A stretch of DNA of 64,000 nt from Geothrix limicola (GCF_030268085.1 NZ_BSDE01000002.1:372001-436000); one strand, 5' to 3'; numbered from the stretch's first letter, positions 8,999 to 19,002 are shown. Made by a program: numbers and translations. The notes: generated from the sequence alone by a model not told the origin.

Positions 8999-9918
8999 CG
9001 CTCCTCGCCCCTATCACTCAGACCCTCACCCACCTCGACTGGCTCGAGGCCGAGGCCATCCACATCCTCCGCGAAGTGGCGGGCCAGTGCGCCAACCCCG
9101 TGCTGCTCTTCAGCGGCGGCAAGGACAGCCTCGTGCTGCTGCGCCTGGCGGAAAAGGCCTTCCGCCCCGGCCGCTTCCCCTTCCCGCTCATGCACATCGA
9201 CACGGGCCACAACTACGAGGAAGTCACCGCCTTCCGCGACCACCGCGCCGCCGAGCTGGGCGAGCGGCTCATCGTGCGCAGCCTGGAGGATTCCATCCAG
9301 CAGGGTCGCATCGTGCTCAAGTCCCCCCTTGAGGCCCGCAACCGCCACCAGAGCGTGACCCTGCTGGACGCCATCGCCGAATTCGGGTTTGACGCCTGCA
9401 TCGGCGGCGCCCGCCGCGACGAGGAGAAGGCCCGCGCCAAGGAGCGCATCTTCTCCTTCCGCGATGCCTTTGGCCAGTGGGATCCCAAGAACCAGCGTCC
9501 CGAGCTGTGGGACCTCTACAACGCCCGCATCGATCCCGGCGAGAACATCCGCGCCTTCCCCATCTCCAACTGGACGGAGCTGGACGTGTGGCAGTACATC
9601 GCCCGCGAGGGCCTGGAGCTGCCGAGCATCTACTTCGCCCACGAACGCGAGGTCGTGGTGCGGCGTGACGGCGCCCTCGTGCCCGTCACGCCCCTCACGC
9701 CCGCAAAGGCCGGCGACGACGTGCAGCGCCTCTCCGTGCGCTTCCGCACGGTGGGCGACATCACCTGCACGGCCCCCGTGCGCAGCACTGCGCGCAGCGT
9801 CGACGAGATCCTGCTCGAAACCGCCACCACCGAACTCACCGAACGGGGCGCCACCCGCCTGGACGACCAGACCAGCGAAGCCTCCATGGAACAGCGCAAG
9901 AAGGAGGGCTACTTCTGA
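8995..9918 (+). CDS. cysD: sulfate adenylyltransferase small subunit
   Basis: This 307-residue subunit makes APS and pyrophosphate from sulfate and ATP. The PP-loop SGGKDS is at residues 40-45, and family landmarks MHIDTGHNYEE, GGARRDEEKARAKER and ISNWTELDVWQYI follow. The C-terminal KKEGYF is typical. The start is the ATG overlapping the cysH stop; an upstream in-frame start at 8932 would extend into cysH without adding family sequence. It shares one base with the cysN start. Confidence 0.96.
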   Translation: MTLLAPITQTLTHLDWLEAEAIHILREVAGQCANPVLLFSGGKDSLVLLRLAEKAFRPGRFPFPLMHIDTGHNYEEVTAFRDHRAAELGERLIVRSLEDSIQQGRIVLKSPLEARNRHQSVTLLDAIAEFGFDACIGGARRDEEKARAKERIFSFRDAFGQWDPKNQRPELWDLYNARIDPGENIRAFPISNWTELDVWQYIAREGLELPSIYFAHEREVVVRRDGALVPVTPLTPAKAGDDVQRLSVRFRTVGDITCTAPVRSTARSVDEILLETATTELTERGATRLDDQTSEASMEQRKKEGYF

Positions 9919-11201
9919 TGGCCACCCCCACGCTCATCGACCCCCGGACGAACACCCACGTTGATCTCGGCGTCCTCCGTTTCCTCACCTGCGGCAGCGT
10001 GGACGACGGCAAGAGCACCCTCATCGGGCGCCTGCTCTACGACAGCAAGGCCATCCTCGCGGACGCCCTTCAGGCCATCGAGCGCACCAGCCAGAGGCGC
10101 GGGCACGCTGACGTGGACCTGAGCCTGCTCACGGACGGCCTGCAGGCCGAGCGCGAACAGGGCATCACCATCGACGTGGCCTACCGCTACTTCAGCACGG
10201 GCACGCGCAACTTCATCATCGCCGACGCGCCGGGCCACGAGCAGTACACCCGCAACATGGTCACAGCCGCCAGCACCGCCGATCTCGCGCTCATCCTCGT
10301 GGACGCACGCAAGGGCGTGCTCACCCAGACGCGACGCCACCTCACCCTCGCGCACCTGGTCGGCATCCGCCACCTCGTCGTCGTCGTGAACAAGATGGAT
10401 CTGGTGGGCTACGACCAAGCCATCTTCGAACGCATCCGCGAGGACGTGCTCGGCTTCGCTCGCGAGCTCGGCGCACCGGACCTCCGATTCCTGCCCCTGT
10501 CCGCCCTGGCGGGCGACATGGTGGTGGAGCGCGGCGACAACCTGCCCTGGTACGAGGGCCCCACCCTCGTGGAACTGCTGGAGACGGCGGCGCTCGAGGA
10601 CAGGCGCCAGACCCTGCCCTTCCGCTTTCCCGTGCAGTGGGTCATCCGCCCCCATCAGGATTTCCGCGGCTACGCGGGCCGCGTGGCCTCGGGCCGCGTG
10701 CAGGTGGGCGACGCGCTGACCGTGCTGCCCTCGGGCCGCGGTAGCCGCGTGAAAGCCATCCACCTGGGCGACGCGAAGCTGGCGGAAGCCGTGGCCGGGC
10801 AGAGCGTCACCCTGGAGCTGGAGGACGACATCGACATCTCCCGCGGGGACCTCCTCGCGGAAGCCGCTCAGCCGCCTCTCTCCGCCCGCGCCCTGGAGGT
10901 GGACCTCTGCTGGCTGTCCGAAGCGCCCTCCCGTCCCGCCGGTCGCTACCTCCTGCGCCACGGCAGCCGCGAGACCCGCGCCCTGCTGGACGGCTCGGCC
11001 CAGCGCCTGGATCTGAATTCCCTGTCGCGGGAACTGGAAACGCGTCTCGCCATGAACGACATCGCCCGCCTGCGCCTGAAGCTGCAGCAGCCCCTGCCCG
11101 TCGACCCCTACCTGGAGAACCGCGCCATGGGCGCCTTCATCCTCGTGGACGAATCCACCCACGCCACGGTGGCCGCGGGCTTCGTGCGGGAAACCCTCTA
11201 A
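9918..11201 (+). CDS. cysN: sulfate adenylyltransferase GTPase subunit
   Basis: This 427-residue GTPase activates CysD. The G1 loop GSVDDGKST is at residues 26-34, DAPGHEQYTRNM gives G3 and VNKMDLV gives G4; two beta-barrel domains follow. The protein ends at the normal CysN length with no fused APS kinase (CysC) domain. It begins on the last base of the cysD stop, so the subunits are strictly coupled. After it comes a 102-base gap before the porin, containing a small ORF. Confidence 0.95.
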   Translation: MATPTLIDPRTNTHVDLGVLRFLTCGSVDDGKSTLIGRLLYDSKAILADALQAIERTSQRRGHADVDLSLLTDGLQAEREQGITIDVAYRYFSTGTRNFIIADAPGHEQYTRNMVTAASTADLALILVDARKGVLTQTRRHLTLAHLVGIRHLVVVVNKMDLVGYDQAIFERIREDVLGFARELGAPDLRFLPLSALAGDMVVERGDNLPWYEGPTLVELLETAALEDRRQTLPFRFPVQWVIRPHQDFRGYAGRVASGRVQVGDALTVLPSGRGSRVKAIHLGDAKLAEAVAGQSVTLELEDDIDISRGDLLAEAAQPPLSARALEVDLCWLSEAPSRPAGRYLLRHGSRETRALLDGSAQRLDLNSLSRELETRLAMNDIARLRLKLQQPLPVDPYLENRAMGAFILVDESTHATVAAGFVRETL

Positions 11202-11223
11202 CCCAACCGACTCAGGAGAACAC

Positions 11224-11307
11224 ATGCGCGCCAGCTGTCGAAGCCTCAGGGCCCCCTCCGTCCGTCCAATCCTGCACCTTCGACATCCCTATCAAGGAAC
11301 CCCATGA
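11224..11307 (+). CDS. small leader ORF before the porin gene (candidate)
   Basis: An ATG preceded by AGGAG opens a 27-codon frame that ends in an ATGA overlap with the porin start. The peptide is basic, contains SCR near its start and LHLRH near its end, and looks compositionally like the leader ORF before cobA. The exact stop/start overlap and ribosome site suggest real translation, perhaps to couple porin synthesis to the operon. It is short enough to be chance. Confidence 0.4.
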   Translation: MRASCRSLRAPSVRPILHLRHPYQGTP

Positions 11308-12608
11308 CCACCTTCTTCCGCGCCGCCCTGGTCGGGTCGGCCCTCACCACCCTTTCTCCCCTCTTCGCCCAGGACGCCACGCCCTCCGTGCACGGACTGT
11401 TGCAGCTTTGGTACGACCAGACCCTCCACCGTGACCTTCGCAACGACAAACTGGCGACCACCAACAGCAACACGTACTACGACCTTCCATCCAATTTCAT
11501 CGAAAACAGCCTGGTCATCCGGCGCGCCCAAATCCAGGTCAATGGCGAGACGCCTGGCGCTCCGGGCCTGAGCTACCTGGCGATGTTGGACCTGGCAATC
11601 AATCCCACCAGCGTCAACGCCTCCAATTCCAACGCTCCCTACAACCCCGGCATTCTGCAGGACGTGTACCTGACCTACACCTTCTCAAACGCCTTCGATC
11701 TCCGCGTAGGCCAGTTCAAGAACCTTCAGACCTACGAGGGTCTGGCCTCTCCCGCCGAACTCCTCTTCGCCGAGCGCTCCCAGTTGGGGCGGCGCTTTGC
11801 GGACAAGCGCGACCGGGGCATCGTCTTGGGATGGCGTTTCGGCAGGCCAGGACTCCAAGGCAAGGCCAGCCTCGGCGTGTTCAACGGCACGAACGATCTC
11901 GCGGCAGGGAAGGCCAATGATCTGAATGCCCAGAAAGACTGGGCCGGGCGTATCCAGATCCAGGCCGGATCCCACACCTTCGGCGCCTACGGGCTGAGCG
12001 GCGGCACGGATCAAAAGGATGGCTCCTGCCTCGTGGCCAAAACCTTTCCCGGCCCTCTGGCACCCTCTGCTCAGACCACCCTTCACCAAGGTGACCGCAC
12101 CACCAACGCGGGCGCATTCTGGGCCTTCGATGACCGCACCTGGCACGCCGATGCCGAAGTCATCACTGGCCTCTGGGGGCGCCGCTACCCGTCCGTGGGT
12201 GCTCAAGCGGGCGCTGCGGGGCGTGAGAGCCTCGATCAGCGATTCCTCAGCTGGTACGCGTCACTGGCCCGCACCTTCGGACGCCACGTCCTCGCCCTGC
12301 GCTACGACACGCTCAACGCGAACCACGGCTCCTTTTGGACCACGGCCTTCGATCCCTACCGTGAAAGTGCACCTGGTGTTCCGAGGCTCGCCAACGGCGC
12401 CCCCATCGATCTCACGCCGAAGTATGTGGAATTCACCACCGGCTACACCTATAGCCTGACTGGCCCTGAGAATCGGGCCTGGTTCCGGGCCTCCAACGTG
12501 AAGCTGAACCACATCCGCCGCGGCCACCACTTCCTCGCTCCGGGAGCTGGCGAGGCCGGGACCAGAGGAGACGACAGCCTCCTGGCCGCCCTGCAGGCCA
12601 CCTATTGA
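11304..12608 (+). CDS. outer-membrane porin, candidate sulfate porin
   Basis: This 434-residue protein has a Sec signal peptide (hydrophobic core after an Arg, cleavage likely after LFA near residue 22). Its body resembles phosphate-selective porin O/P-type beta-barrels: IRRAQIQVNGE, DVYLTYTFS, LRVGQFK, and LFAERSQLGRRFADKRDRGIVLGW. The C-terminus ends in an aromatic residue (ATY), as in barrels handled by the Bam complex. It lies between cysN and the sulfate-binding protein gene and would share their SAM control. I infer that it admits sulfate or organosulfur anions; anion selectivity cannot be read from sequence. Confidence 0.82.
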   Translation: MTTFFRAALVGSALTTLSPLFAQDATPSVHGLLQLWYDQTLHRDLRNDKLATTNSNTYYDLPSNFIENSLVIRRAQIQVNGETPGAPGLSYLAMLDLAINPTSVNASNSNAPYNPGILQDVYLTYTFSNAFDLRVGQFKNLQTYEGLASPAELLFAERSQLGRRFADKRDRGIVLGWRFGRPGLQGKASLGVFNGTNDLAAGKANDLNAQKDWAGRIQIQAGSHTFGAYGLSGGTDQKDGSCLVAKTFPGPLAPSAQTTLHQGDRTTNAGAFWAFDDRTWHADAEVITGLWGRRYPSVGAQAGAAGRESLDQRFLSWYASLARTFGRHVLALRYDTLNANHGSFWTTAFDPYRESAPGVPRLANGAPIDLTPKYVEFTTGYTYSLTGPENRAWFRASNVKLNHIRRGHHFLAPGAGEAGTRGDDSLLAALQATY

Positions 12609-12621
12609 GGGTCGATAAGCC

Positions 12622-13644
12622 ATGACACGTAGCCTCCTGATCACCCTCTCTCTCGCCGGCCTAACCCTCCTCGGCTGGGCAGGACTCCGCGCCGTCCAGG
12701 GCCCCGCCGAACTCCAGACGCTCCGTCTCCTCAACGTGTCCTACGACCCCACTCGGGAGCTCTACCAGGATGTGAACACTGCCTTCGCCCAGGCTTGGAA
12801 GACGCGCACGGGACAGGAGCTCAACATTCGCCAATCCCACGGCGGCAGCGGCAAACAGGCCCGCGCCGTGCTGGATGGGCTGCAGGCGGATGTCGTGACC
12901 CTGGGCCTGGCGTACGACATCGATGCCCTGGCCCAAAAAGGGCACCTGCTCCCCGAGGACTGGCAATCCCGCCTGCCTCATCGCAGCACACCCTACACGT
13001 CCACCATCGTCTTCCTCGTGCGCAAGGGAAACCCCAAGGGCATCCGCGACTGGGCGGATCTCATCCGCCCCGGCGTGGCCGTCATCCAGCCCAATCCCAA
13101 GACCAGTGGGGGCGCACGCTGGAATTACCTGGCCGCCTACGGTCAGGCCCTCCTCCAGCCCGGAGGCAGCGAGGCGAGCGCCCGCGCCTACGTTGCCGCT
13201 CTCTACAAGAACGTGGCGGTGCTGGATTCCGGCGCGCGCGCCAGCACGACCACCTTCATCGAGCGGGGTCTCGGCGACGTGCTCGTGACCTGGGAGAACG
13301 AAGCCCTGCTGGCGCTCAACGGCGAGGCACCGGACCGCTTCGAACTGGTGGTGCCCACCACCAGCATCCTCGCGGAGCCCCCCGTGGCCGTCGTGGACAA
13401 GGTGGCGCAGCGCCACGGCACCACCGAGGTGGCCAAGGCTTACCTGGACTTCCTCTACACAGAAGCGGGCCAGAGGCTGGCAGCCAAACATCATTTCCGG
13501 CCGCGGCTCGCCGCGGTAGCCGTACACCCTTTCCCCCAGCTTCGACTGTTCACGGTTGATGAAGCCTTCGGTGGCTGGAAGCGAGCCCACGAGACCCACT
13601 TCAAAGACGGGGGCCTCTTCGACCAGATCTCCGCCCTTCGCTAG
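12622..13644 (+). CDS. sulfate ABC transporter periplasmic binding protein
   Basis: This 340-residue protein has an N-terminal hydrophobic signal or anchor (residues 5-22) and the sulfate/thiosulfate binding-protein fold: [58 protein letters not shown], and [10 protein letters not shown]. It captures sulfate in the periplasm for CysT, CysW and CysA, which follow at once. It could also bind thiosulfate (CysP-like); the sequence alone does not decide. Confidence 0.94.
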   Translation: MTRSLLITLSLAGLTLLGWAGLRAVQGPAELQTLRLLNVSYDPTRELYQDVNTAFAQAWKTRTGQELNIRQSHGGSGKQARAVLDGLQADVVTLGLAYDIDALAQKGHLLPEDWQSRLPHRSTPYTSTIVFLVRKGNPKGIRDWADLIRPGVAVIQPNPKTSGGARWNYLAAYGQALLQPGGSEASARAYVAALYKNVAVLDSGARASTTTFIERGLGDVLVTWENEALLALNGEAPDRFELVVPTTSILAEPPVAVVDKVAQRHGTTEVAKAYLDFLYTEAGQRLAAKHHFRPRLAAVAVHPFPQLRLFTVDEAFGGWKRAHETHFKDGGLFDQISALR

Positions 13645-13652
13645 GAGCACCC

Positions 13653-14477
13653 ATGGCCCACACCGCCTCCGGGCGCTCCCTCCCGGGCTTCGGCCTCAGC
13701 CTGGGGCTCACCCTGACCTACCTCAGTGTCATCGTGCTGCTGCCGCTTTCGGCGCTGGTGCTGAAGGCCGGCGGCGCCACCTGGACCCAGTACTGGCAAG
13801 CCGTGTCCGATCCCCGCGTGGTGGCCTCGCTGCGACTGAGCCTCTTGGCCAGCCTCGCCGGGGCCATTCTGAACCTGGTCTTCGGCGTGCTCGTCGCCTG
13901 GGTGCTCGTGCGCTACCGCTTCCCCGGACAGAAGGTCGTCGACGCCATCGTGGACCTGCCCTTCGCCCTGCCGACGGCCGTCGCGGGCATCGCGCTCACC
14001 AAGATCTACATGCCCGAAGGGTGGATCGGCCGGTTCCTCCCCTTCAAGGTGGCCTACACGCCGCTCGGCGTGATCGTGGCGCTCGCCTTCATCGGATTGC
14101 CCTTCGTCGTGCGCACGGTACAGCCCGTGCTCGAAGAACTCGACGCCCAGGAGGAGGAAGCCGCCGCCTGCCTGGGAGCCAGCCGCCTCCAGACCCTGCG
14201 GCATGTGGTGCTGCCGCCCCTCGTGCCAGCCCTGCTCTCGGGCTTCACCCTCGCCTTCGCCCGGGGGCTCGGCGAGTACGGATCCGTCGTCTTCATCAGC
14301 GGCAACCTGCCCTTCCACACCGAGATCCCGCCCCTGCTCATCATCAGCAAGCTCGAGCAGTACGACTACCTCGGCGCCACCGCCATCGCGACCGAGCTGC
14401 TGTTCATCTCGTTCGCGCTGCTCTTCGTCATCAACCGGCTGCAGCCCAAGCCGCGCAAGGGAGCCTCCCATGGCTGA
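13653..14477 (+). CDS. cysT: sulfate ABC transporter permease CysT
   Basis: This 274-residue inner-membrane protein has about six membrane helices and the binding-protein-dependent permease loop (EEEAAACLGAS, followed by LPPLVPAL) that contacts the ATPase. DLPFALPTAVAGIAL and GEYGSVVFISGNLPF are CysT/CysU landmarks. It starts eight bases after the binding-protein gene and overlaps cysW by eight bases. Confidence 0.95.
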   Translation: MAHTASGRSLPGFGLSLGLTLTYLSVIVLLPLSALVLKAGGATWTQYWQAVSDPRVVASLRLSLLASLAGAILNLVFGVLVAWVLVRYRFPGQKVVDAIVDLPFALPTAVAGIALTKIYMPEGWIGRFLPFKVAYTPLGVIVALAFIGLPFVVRTVQPVLEELDAQEEEAAACLGASRLQTLRHVVLPPLVPALLSGFTLAFARGLGEYGSVVFISGNLPFHTEIPPLLIISKLEQYDYLGATAIATELLFISFALLFVINRLQPKPRKGASHG

Positions 14478-15327
14478 CAAGACCCCGCTCTCCCTGGCCC
14501 GCCGCGAATCGCCCCTCATCCGCGGGGTGGTCACGGCCCTCGCGCTGGGCTACCTGGCCTGCTTCCTCGTGGTGCCCCTCGTCGCCGTCTTCGCCGAGGC
14601 CTTCAAGCAGGGCGCGGCAGCCTACTTCAAGGCCTTCGAGGACGCTGAGACCTGGCGCGCCATCCGGCTCACGCTCTTCGCCACGGGCCTGGCCGTGGCC
14701 CTCAACACTACCTTCGGCCTCACGGCGGCCTGGCTGCTGGGCAAGTTCGATTTCCGCGGACGCCACCTGCTCACCAGCCTCATCGACCTGCCCTTCGCCG
14801 TGTCCCCCGTCATCTCGGGCCTGATCTTCGTGCTGCTCTTCGGCGCCCAAGGCTGGTTCGGCCCCTGGCTCGGCGACCACGACATCCGCCTCATCTTCGC
14901 CACGCCGGGCATCGTGCTGGCCACCACCTTCGTCACCTTCCCCTTCGTCGCCCGGGAACTCACGCCCGTCATGCTCGCCAAGGGCCGCGACCAGGAGGAA
15001 GCGGCCCGCATGCTGGGCGCCAGCGGGTGGCAGACCTTCTGGAAGGTGACCGTGCCTTCGGTGAAGTGGGGCCTGCTCTACGGCGTGATCCTCTGCAGCG
15101 CCCGGGCCATGGGCGAGTTCGGCGCCGTCAGCGTGGTTTCGGGCCACATCCGCGGCGAGACCAACACCCTGCCCCTCCACATCGAGGCGCTCTACAACGA
15201 GTACCAGTTCGTCGCCGCCTTCGCCTGCGCCTCGGCCCTCAGTCTGCTGGCCCTCGTCACTCTCGCCCTCAAAGCCTTCGCCGAACGCCGCCGCGACCAG
15301 AGCTTAAATCAAGAGACCGCCCCATGA
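14470..15327 (+). CDS. cysW: sulfate ABC transporter permease CysW
   Basis: This 285-residue permease is the partner of CysT. It has about six membrane helices, [15 protein letters not shown], the ATPase-contact loop [14 protein letters not shown], and [15 protein letters not shown]. The ATG at 14470 starts [13 protein letters not shown] within the last codons of cysT. The stop overlaps cysA as ATGA. Confidence 0.95.
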   Translation: MADKTPLSLARRESPLIRGVVTALALGYLACFLVVPLVAVFAEAFKQGAAAYFKAFEDAETWRAIRLTLFATGLAVALNTTFGLTAAWLLGKFDFRGRHLLTSLIDLPFAVSPVISGLIFVLLFGAQGWFGPWLGDHDIRLIFATPGIVLATTFVTFPFVARELTPVMLAKGRDQEEAARMLGASGWQTFWKVTVPSVKWGLLYGVILCSARAMGEFGAVSVVSGHIRGETNTLPLHIEALYNEYQFVAAFACASALSLLALVTLALKAFAERRRDQSLNQETAP

Positions 15328-16415
15328 GCATCCACGTCGACTCCGTCTCCAAACGCTTCAACCATTTCGTCGCGCTGCAGGACGTCTCCCTCGCCATTCC
15401 CGAAGGCCAGCTCGTGGCCTTGCTGGGTCCCTCGGGCTCGGGCAAGACGACACTGCTGCGCATCATCGCCGGCCTGGAATCGCCCGACGCAGGCGAGGTG
15501 CGCATCCACGGTGATGCGAAACCCTCCATCCACACCCAGCGCAAGGTCGGCTTCGTGTTCCAGCACTACGCGCTCTTCAGCCACCTGAGCGTCTTCGAGA
15601 ACGTGGCCTTCGGGCTGCGCGTGCGGCCGCGCCGGGAGCGGCCCTCCAAGGCCGAGATCGCGGCCCGGGTGCAGAAGGTGCTGGCCATGGTCCACCTGGA
15701 TTGGGCCGGGCACCGCATGCCCGACCAGCTCAGCGGCGGCCAGCGCCAGCGCATCGCCCTCGCCCGGGCCCTCGCCATCGAGCCCGAGGTGCTGCTCCTG
15801 GACGAGCCCTTCGGCGCCCTCGACGCCCAGGTGCGCGCGGAGCTGCGCCAGTGGCTGCGCCGGCTGCATGAACAAACGGGCCTCACCTCCGTCTTCGTCA
15901 CCCACGATCAGGAAGAGGCCATGGAAGTGGCGGACCGCATCGTCGTGCTGCACCAGGGGCGCATCGAGCAGGACGGCACGCCCCAGGAGGTCTACGAGAA
16001 GCCCGCCACACCCTTCATCTACCAGTTCATCGGCCAGGTGAACCGCTTCCGCGGCCGCATCCGCGACGGCGCCTTCCAGGTGGGGGAGACCTCGGTCTCG
16101 CTGGCCGGTCCGACGCCCGAGGAGGGCGCGCGGGTGGAAGGCTACCTGCGCCCCCATGAGCTGGATCTGGCGGTGGATCTCAGCCCCGGCGCCCTGCCCG
16201 CCACCATCACGCGCATCCAATCGCTGGGGCCCCTCGCGCGGGTGCGCCTATCCGCGGCCCACGACCAGTCCGATCTGGAGGCCCACCTCAGCGCGGACGA
16301 ACTCGGGCAGCTGAGCCTCGCCGTGGGCCAGCGCATCTTCGTGAAGCCCCGCCGTCTGGACCTCTTCCCCGACACCTCGCCGCGGCAGCCCGCGGACGGT
16401 GACTGGGTGATCTGA
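15324..16415 (+). CDS. cysA: sulfate/thiosulfate import ATP-binding protein CysA
   Basis: This 363-residue ATPase energises the CysTW importer. Walker A GPSGSGKT is at 35-42, the signature LSGGQ at 136-140, and Walker B ends at D160 ([11 protein letters not shown]). [12 protein letters not shown] gives the H-loop. The C-terminal third is the TOBE-like regulatory extension found in CysA (YLRPHELDL, then [11 protein letters not shown] at the end). It is the last gene before the second riboswitch. No clear terminator follows it, so some transcripts may run on into the second S-box leader. Confidence 0.95.
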   Translation: MSIHVDSVSKRFNHFVALQDVSLAIPEGQLVALLGPSGSGKTTLLRIIAGLESPDAGEVRIHGDAKPSIHTQRKVGFVFQHYALFSHLSVFENVAFGLRVRPRRERPSKAEIAARVQKVLAMVHLDWAGHRMPDQLSGGQRQRIALARALAIEPEVLLLDEPFGALDAQVRAELRQWLRRLHEQTGLTSVFVTHDQEEAMEVADRIVVLHQGRIEQDGTPQEVYEKPATPFIYQFIGQVNRFRGRIRDGAFQVGETSVSLAGPTPEEGARVEGYLRPHELDLAVDLSPGALPATITRIQSLGPLARVRLSAAHDQSDLEAHLSADELGQLSLAVGQRIFVKPRRLDLFPDTSPRQPADGDWVI

Positions 16416-16517
16416 ACGCACCCGACCTCGCGCTCAAGTGAATGGCCCCTTGACCCGATGGGGGGATGTGCGAGACTTGTTCCTTGTTACGAGATCTTTG
16501 TCAGTTCCATAGCGAGT

Positions 16518-16614
16518 TATCCAGAAAGGTGGAGGGACGGGCCCTGTGAAACCTTGGCAACCTGCGAAAGCAAGGTGCCAATTCCTGCCGTGATCGAGCA
16601 ATCGAACGCGGAGA
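16518..16614 (+). promoter_or_regulatory. SAM-I (S-box) riboswitch aptamer 2
   Basis: This aptamer has the same core as the first one, including AGAAAGGTGGAGGGA (16523-16537), GGCAACC and GGTGCCAATTCCTGCCG. About 90 bases up to 16590 are almost identical to copy 1, while P4 and the 3' part of P1 differ. P1 pairing (TATCC with GGAGA) looks weaker than in copy 1. Upstream, a TTGACC at 16450-16455 could be a -35 element, but no good -10 follows at the right distance. It should control the metY-metA-lysC-SDR operon by SAM-dependent termination. Confidence 0.94.
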
Positions 16615-16648
16615 GATGTCGAGCTGTGTCGAGCTGACGCAACCATCG

Positions 16649-16682
16649 AAGGGGCCCGAGAAATCGGGCCCCTTTTGCTTTT
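16649..16682 (+). terminator. intrinsic terminator of SAM-I riboswitch 2
   Basis: GGGGCCCGA (16651-16659) pairs perfectly with TCGGGCCCC (16664-16672) around a GAAA loop, extended by two A-T pairs. A tract TTTTGCTTTT follows. It ends about 60 bases before metY. Confidence 0.93.
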
Positions 16683-16742
16683 CCTGGACTTGCTTGGACG
16701 ACAGGGCCTCGGCCTTCTCAACTTCCTTTTCCAGGAGCCGCC

Positions 16743-18062
16743 ATGAGCGCCGACACCAGCACGACCGACAGCAGCACCGCCACCCGCACCCCCAGCTTCG
16801 AGACCATCGCCCTCCATGGCGGCCAGGTCGCCGACAGCGACACCAAGAGCCGGGCCGTGCCCATCTACCAGACAACGAGCTACGTCTTCGATTCCGCCGA
16901 GCACGGCGCCGCGCTGTTCAACCTGGAAGTCCCCGGCAACATCTACACCCGCATCATGAACCCCACCCAGGCCGTGCTGGAGACGCGCGTGGCCCAGCTC
17001 GAAGGCGGCATCGCGGGCCTGGCCGTGGCCTCGGGCCAGGCGGCCATCACGCTCACGTTGACGACACTGCTGCGCGGCGGCGACCACGTCGTCGCGGGCG
17101 ACAACCTTTACGGCGGCACCTACAACCTGCTGCACCACACCCTGCCCCGCACGGGCATCACCACCACCTTCGTGGATTCGACGAACCCCGAGGCCTTCCG
17201 CGCCGCCATCACGCCGAAGACCCGCGCCATCTACCTGGAGGCCCTCGGCAACCCCAAGCTGGACGTGCCCGAATTCGACGTGATCGCGGCCATCGCCAAG
17301 GAGGCGGGCATTCCTCTCATCGTGGACAACACGCTGCCCAGCCCCTACCTGGTCAATCCGCTGGCCCACGGCGCGAACATCGTCGTGCACAGCGCCACCA
17401 AGTTCCTGGGCGGGCACGGCACCTCGGTGGCGGGCGTCATCGTGGATGGCGGCACCTTCGACTGGAAGAACGGCAAGTTCCCCGAATTCACCGAGCCCTT
17501 CGCCGCCTACCACGGCGCCGTGCTGGCGGATCTCGCGGGCCCCGCGGCCTTCATCACCAAGGCCCGCATCGAGGGCCTGCGCGATACGGGCGCGGCCATC
17601 AGCCCCTTCAACGCCTTCCTCATCCTCCAGGGCATCGAGACCCTGCACCTGCGCCTGCAGCGCCACGGCGAGAACGCCCTCGCCATCGCCCAGTGGCTCG
17701 AGAAGCATCCCAAAGTGGCCTGGGTGAACTATCCCGGCCTCGCCGGCAACGCCAACCACGCCGCGGCCAGCCGCTACTTCCGCAAGGGCGCGGGCTTCGG
17801 CGGCATCCTCACCTTCGGCGTGAAGGGCGGGCTGAAATCCGGCAAGGCCGTCATCAACGGTGTGCAGCTCTTCTCGCGCCTCGCCAACGTGGGCGACGCC
17901 AAGAGCCTCATCATCCATCCCGCCAGCACCACCCATTCCCAGTTGTCCGCCGCGGAACGCGAAACCACGGGCGTCACAGAGGATCTGATCCGCCTCTCCG
18001 TCGGCCTCGAGAACATCGACGACCTCATCGAGGACCTGGACCTGGCCCTCGCGAAGGCTTGA
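16743..18062 (+). CDS. metY: O-acetylhomoserine sulfhydrylase
   Basis: This 439-residue PLP enzyme combines O-acetylhomoserine with sulfide to give homocysteine. The cofactor lysine is K220 in [28 protein letters not shown] and LEGG near the N-terminus and [11 protein letters not shown] near the C-terminus match the MetY branch, and the length is that of MetY rather than the shorter MetB/MetC enzymes. An AGGAG precedes the ATG. The enzyme joins the sulfide made by the upstream operon to the acetylhomoserine made by the next gene. Confidence 0.95.
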   Translation: MSADTSTTDSSTATRTPSFETIALHGGQVADSDTKSRAVPIYQTTSYVFDSAEHGAALFNLEVPGNIYTRIMNPTQAVLETRVAQLEGGIAGLAVASGQAAITLTLTTLLRGGDHVVAGDNLYGGTYNLLHHTLPRTGITTTFVDSTNPEAFRAAITPKTRAIYLEALGNPKLDVPEFDVIAAIAKEAGIPLIVDNTLPSPYLVNPLAHGANIVVHSATKFLGGHGTSVAGVIVDGGTFDWKNGKFPEFTEPFAAYHGAVLADLAGPAAFITKARIEGLRDTGAAISPFNAFLILQGIETLHLRLQRHGENALAIAQWLEKHPKVAWVNYPGLAGNANHAAASRYFRKGAGFGGILTFGVKGGLKSGKAVINGVQLFSRLANVGDAKSLIIHPASTTHSQLSAAERETTGVTEDLIRLSVGLENIDDLIEDLDLALAKA

Positions 18063-18066
18063 TCCG

Positions 18067-19002
18067 ATGCCCGTCAAGATTCCCGATTCCTTGCCCGCCC
18101 GGGGCGTCCTCGAAGCGGAGAATGTGTTCCTCATCGAGGAGCACCGCGCCCTGCAGCAGGACATCCGCCCGCTTCGCATCGCCATCCTCAACCTGATGCC
18201 CACCAAGGTGGCCACGGAGACCCAGCTGCTCCGCCTGCTCGGCAACACGCCCCTGCAGGTGGAGGTCACGCTGCTGCACATGGCCTCGCACACCGCGAAG
18301 AACACCTCGGCCGAGCACCTGCTGGAGCACTACGTCTCCTTCGCCGAGGTGCGCGACCAGGCCTTCGACGGCCTCATCGTCACCGGCGCGCCGGTGGAGA
18401 CGCTGCCCTTCGAAGCGGTGGACTACTGGGAGGAGTTGGCCGAGCTGCTGGACTGGGCGAAGACGCACGTCTTCTCCAGCTTCTTCATCTGCTGGGGGGC
18501 GCAGGCGGCGCTGCACCGCTACTACGGGATCGGCAAGTACGAGCTGCCCGAAAAGCAGTTCGGCGTCTTCCCCCACCGGCTGCTCGTGCGCCACGAGCGC
18601 ATCGTGCAGGGCTTCGACGATGTCTTCTACGCGCCCCATTCCCGCCACACGGAAACCCGCCGCGACGACATCCTGGCCGAGCCCCGGCTCGTGCTGCTCG
18701 CCGAATCCGAAGAGGCCGGCGTCTACCTCGTCCAGTCCGCGGACCGCCGCCAGCTCTTCGTCACGGGCCATTCGGAGTACGACCCCTGCACGCTCCAGGG
18801 CGAGTACGCGCGGGACCTCGGCAAGGGCCTGCCCATCGGCGTGCCCAAGAACTACTTTCCGGAAGACGATCCCACCCGCGAGCCGCTGGTGCGCTGGCGG
18901 GGCCATTCCAACCTGCTCTTCTCGAACTGGCTGAACTACTTCGTCTACCAGGAGGCGCCCTTCGAACTGGACGTGCCTTCCGCGAAAGGGGGGCGTCCAT
19001 GA
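18067..19002 (+). CDS. metA: homoserine O-acetyltransferase of the MetA family
   Basis: This 311-residue enzyme has the MetA catalytic residues at canonical numbers: C142 (FICWGAQ), H235 and E237 (TGHSEYD). Residue 111 is Glu (TGAPVE). In this family Glu111 is known to favour acetyl-CoA, while Gly111, as in E. coli, favours succinyl-CoA. I therefore call it an acetyltransferase, which agrees with MetY just upstream. It begins four bases after metY and overlaps lysC by ATGA. Confidence 0.93.
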   Translation: MPVKIPDSLPARGVLEAENVFLIEEHRALQQDIRPLRIAILNLMPTKVATETQLLRLLGNTPLQVEVTLLHMASHTAKNTSAEHLLEHYVSFAEVRDQAFDGLIVTGAPVETLPFEAVDYWEELAELLDWAKTHVFSSFFICWGAQAALHRYYGIGKYELPEKQFGVFPHRLLVRHERIVQGFDDVFYAPHSRHTETRRDDILAEPRLVLLAESEEAGVYLVQSADRRQLFVTGHSEYDPCTLQGEYARDLGKGLPIGVPKNYFPEDDPTREPLVRWRGHSNLLFSNWLNYFVYQEAPFELDVPSAKGGRP

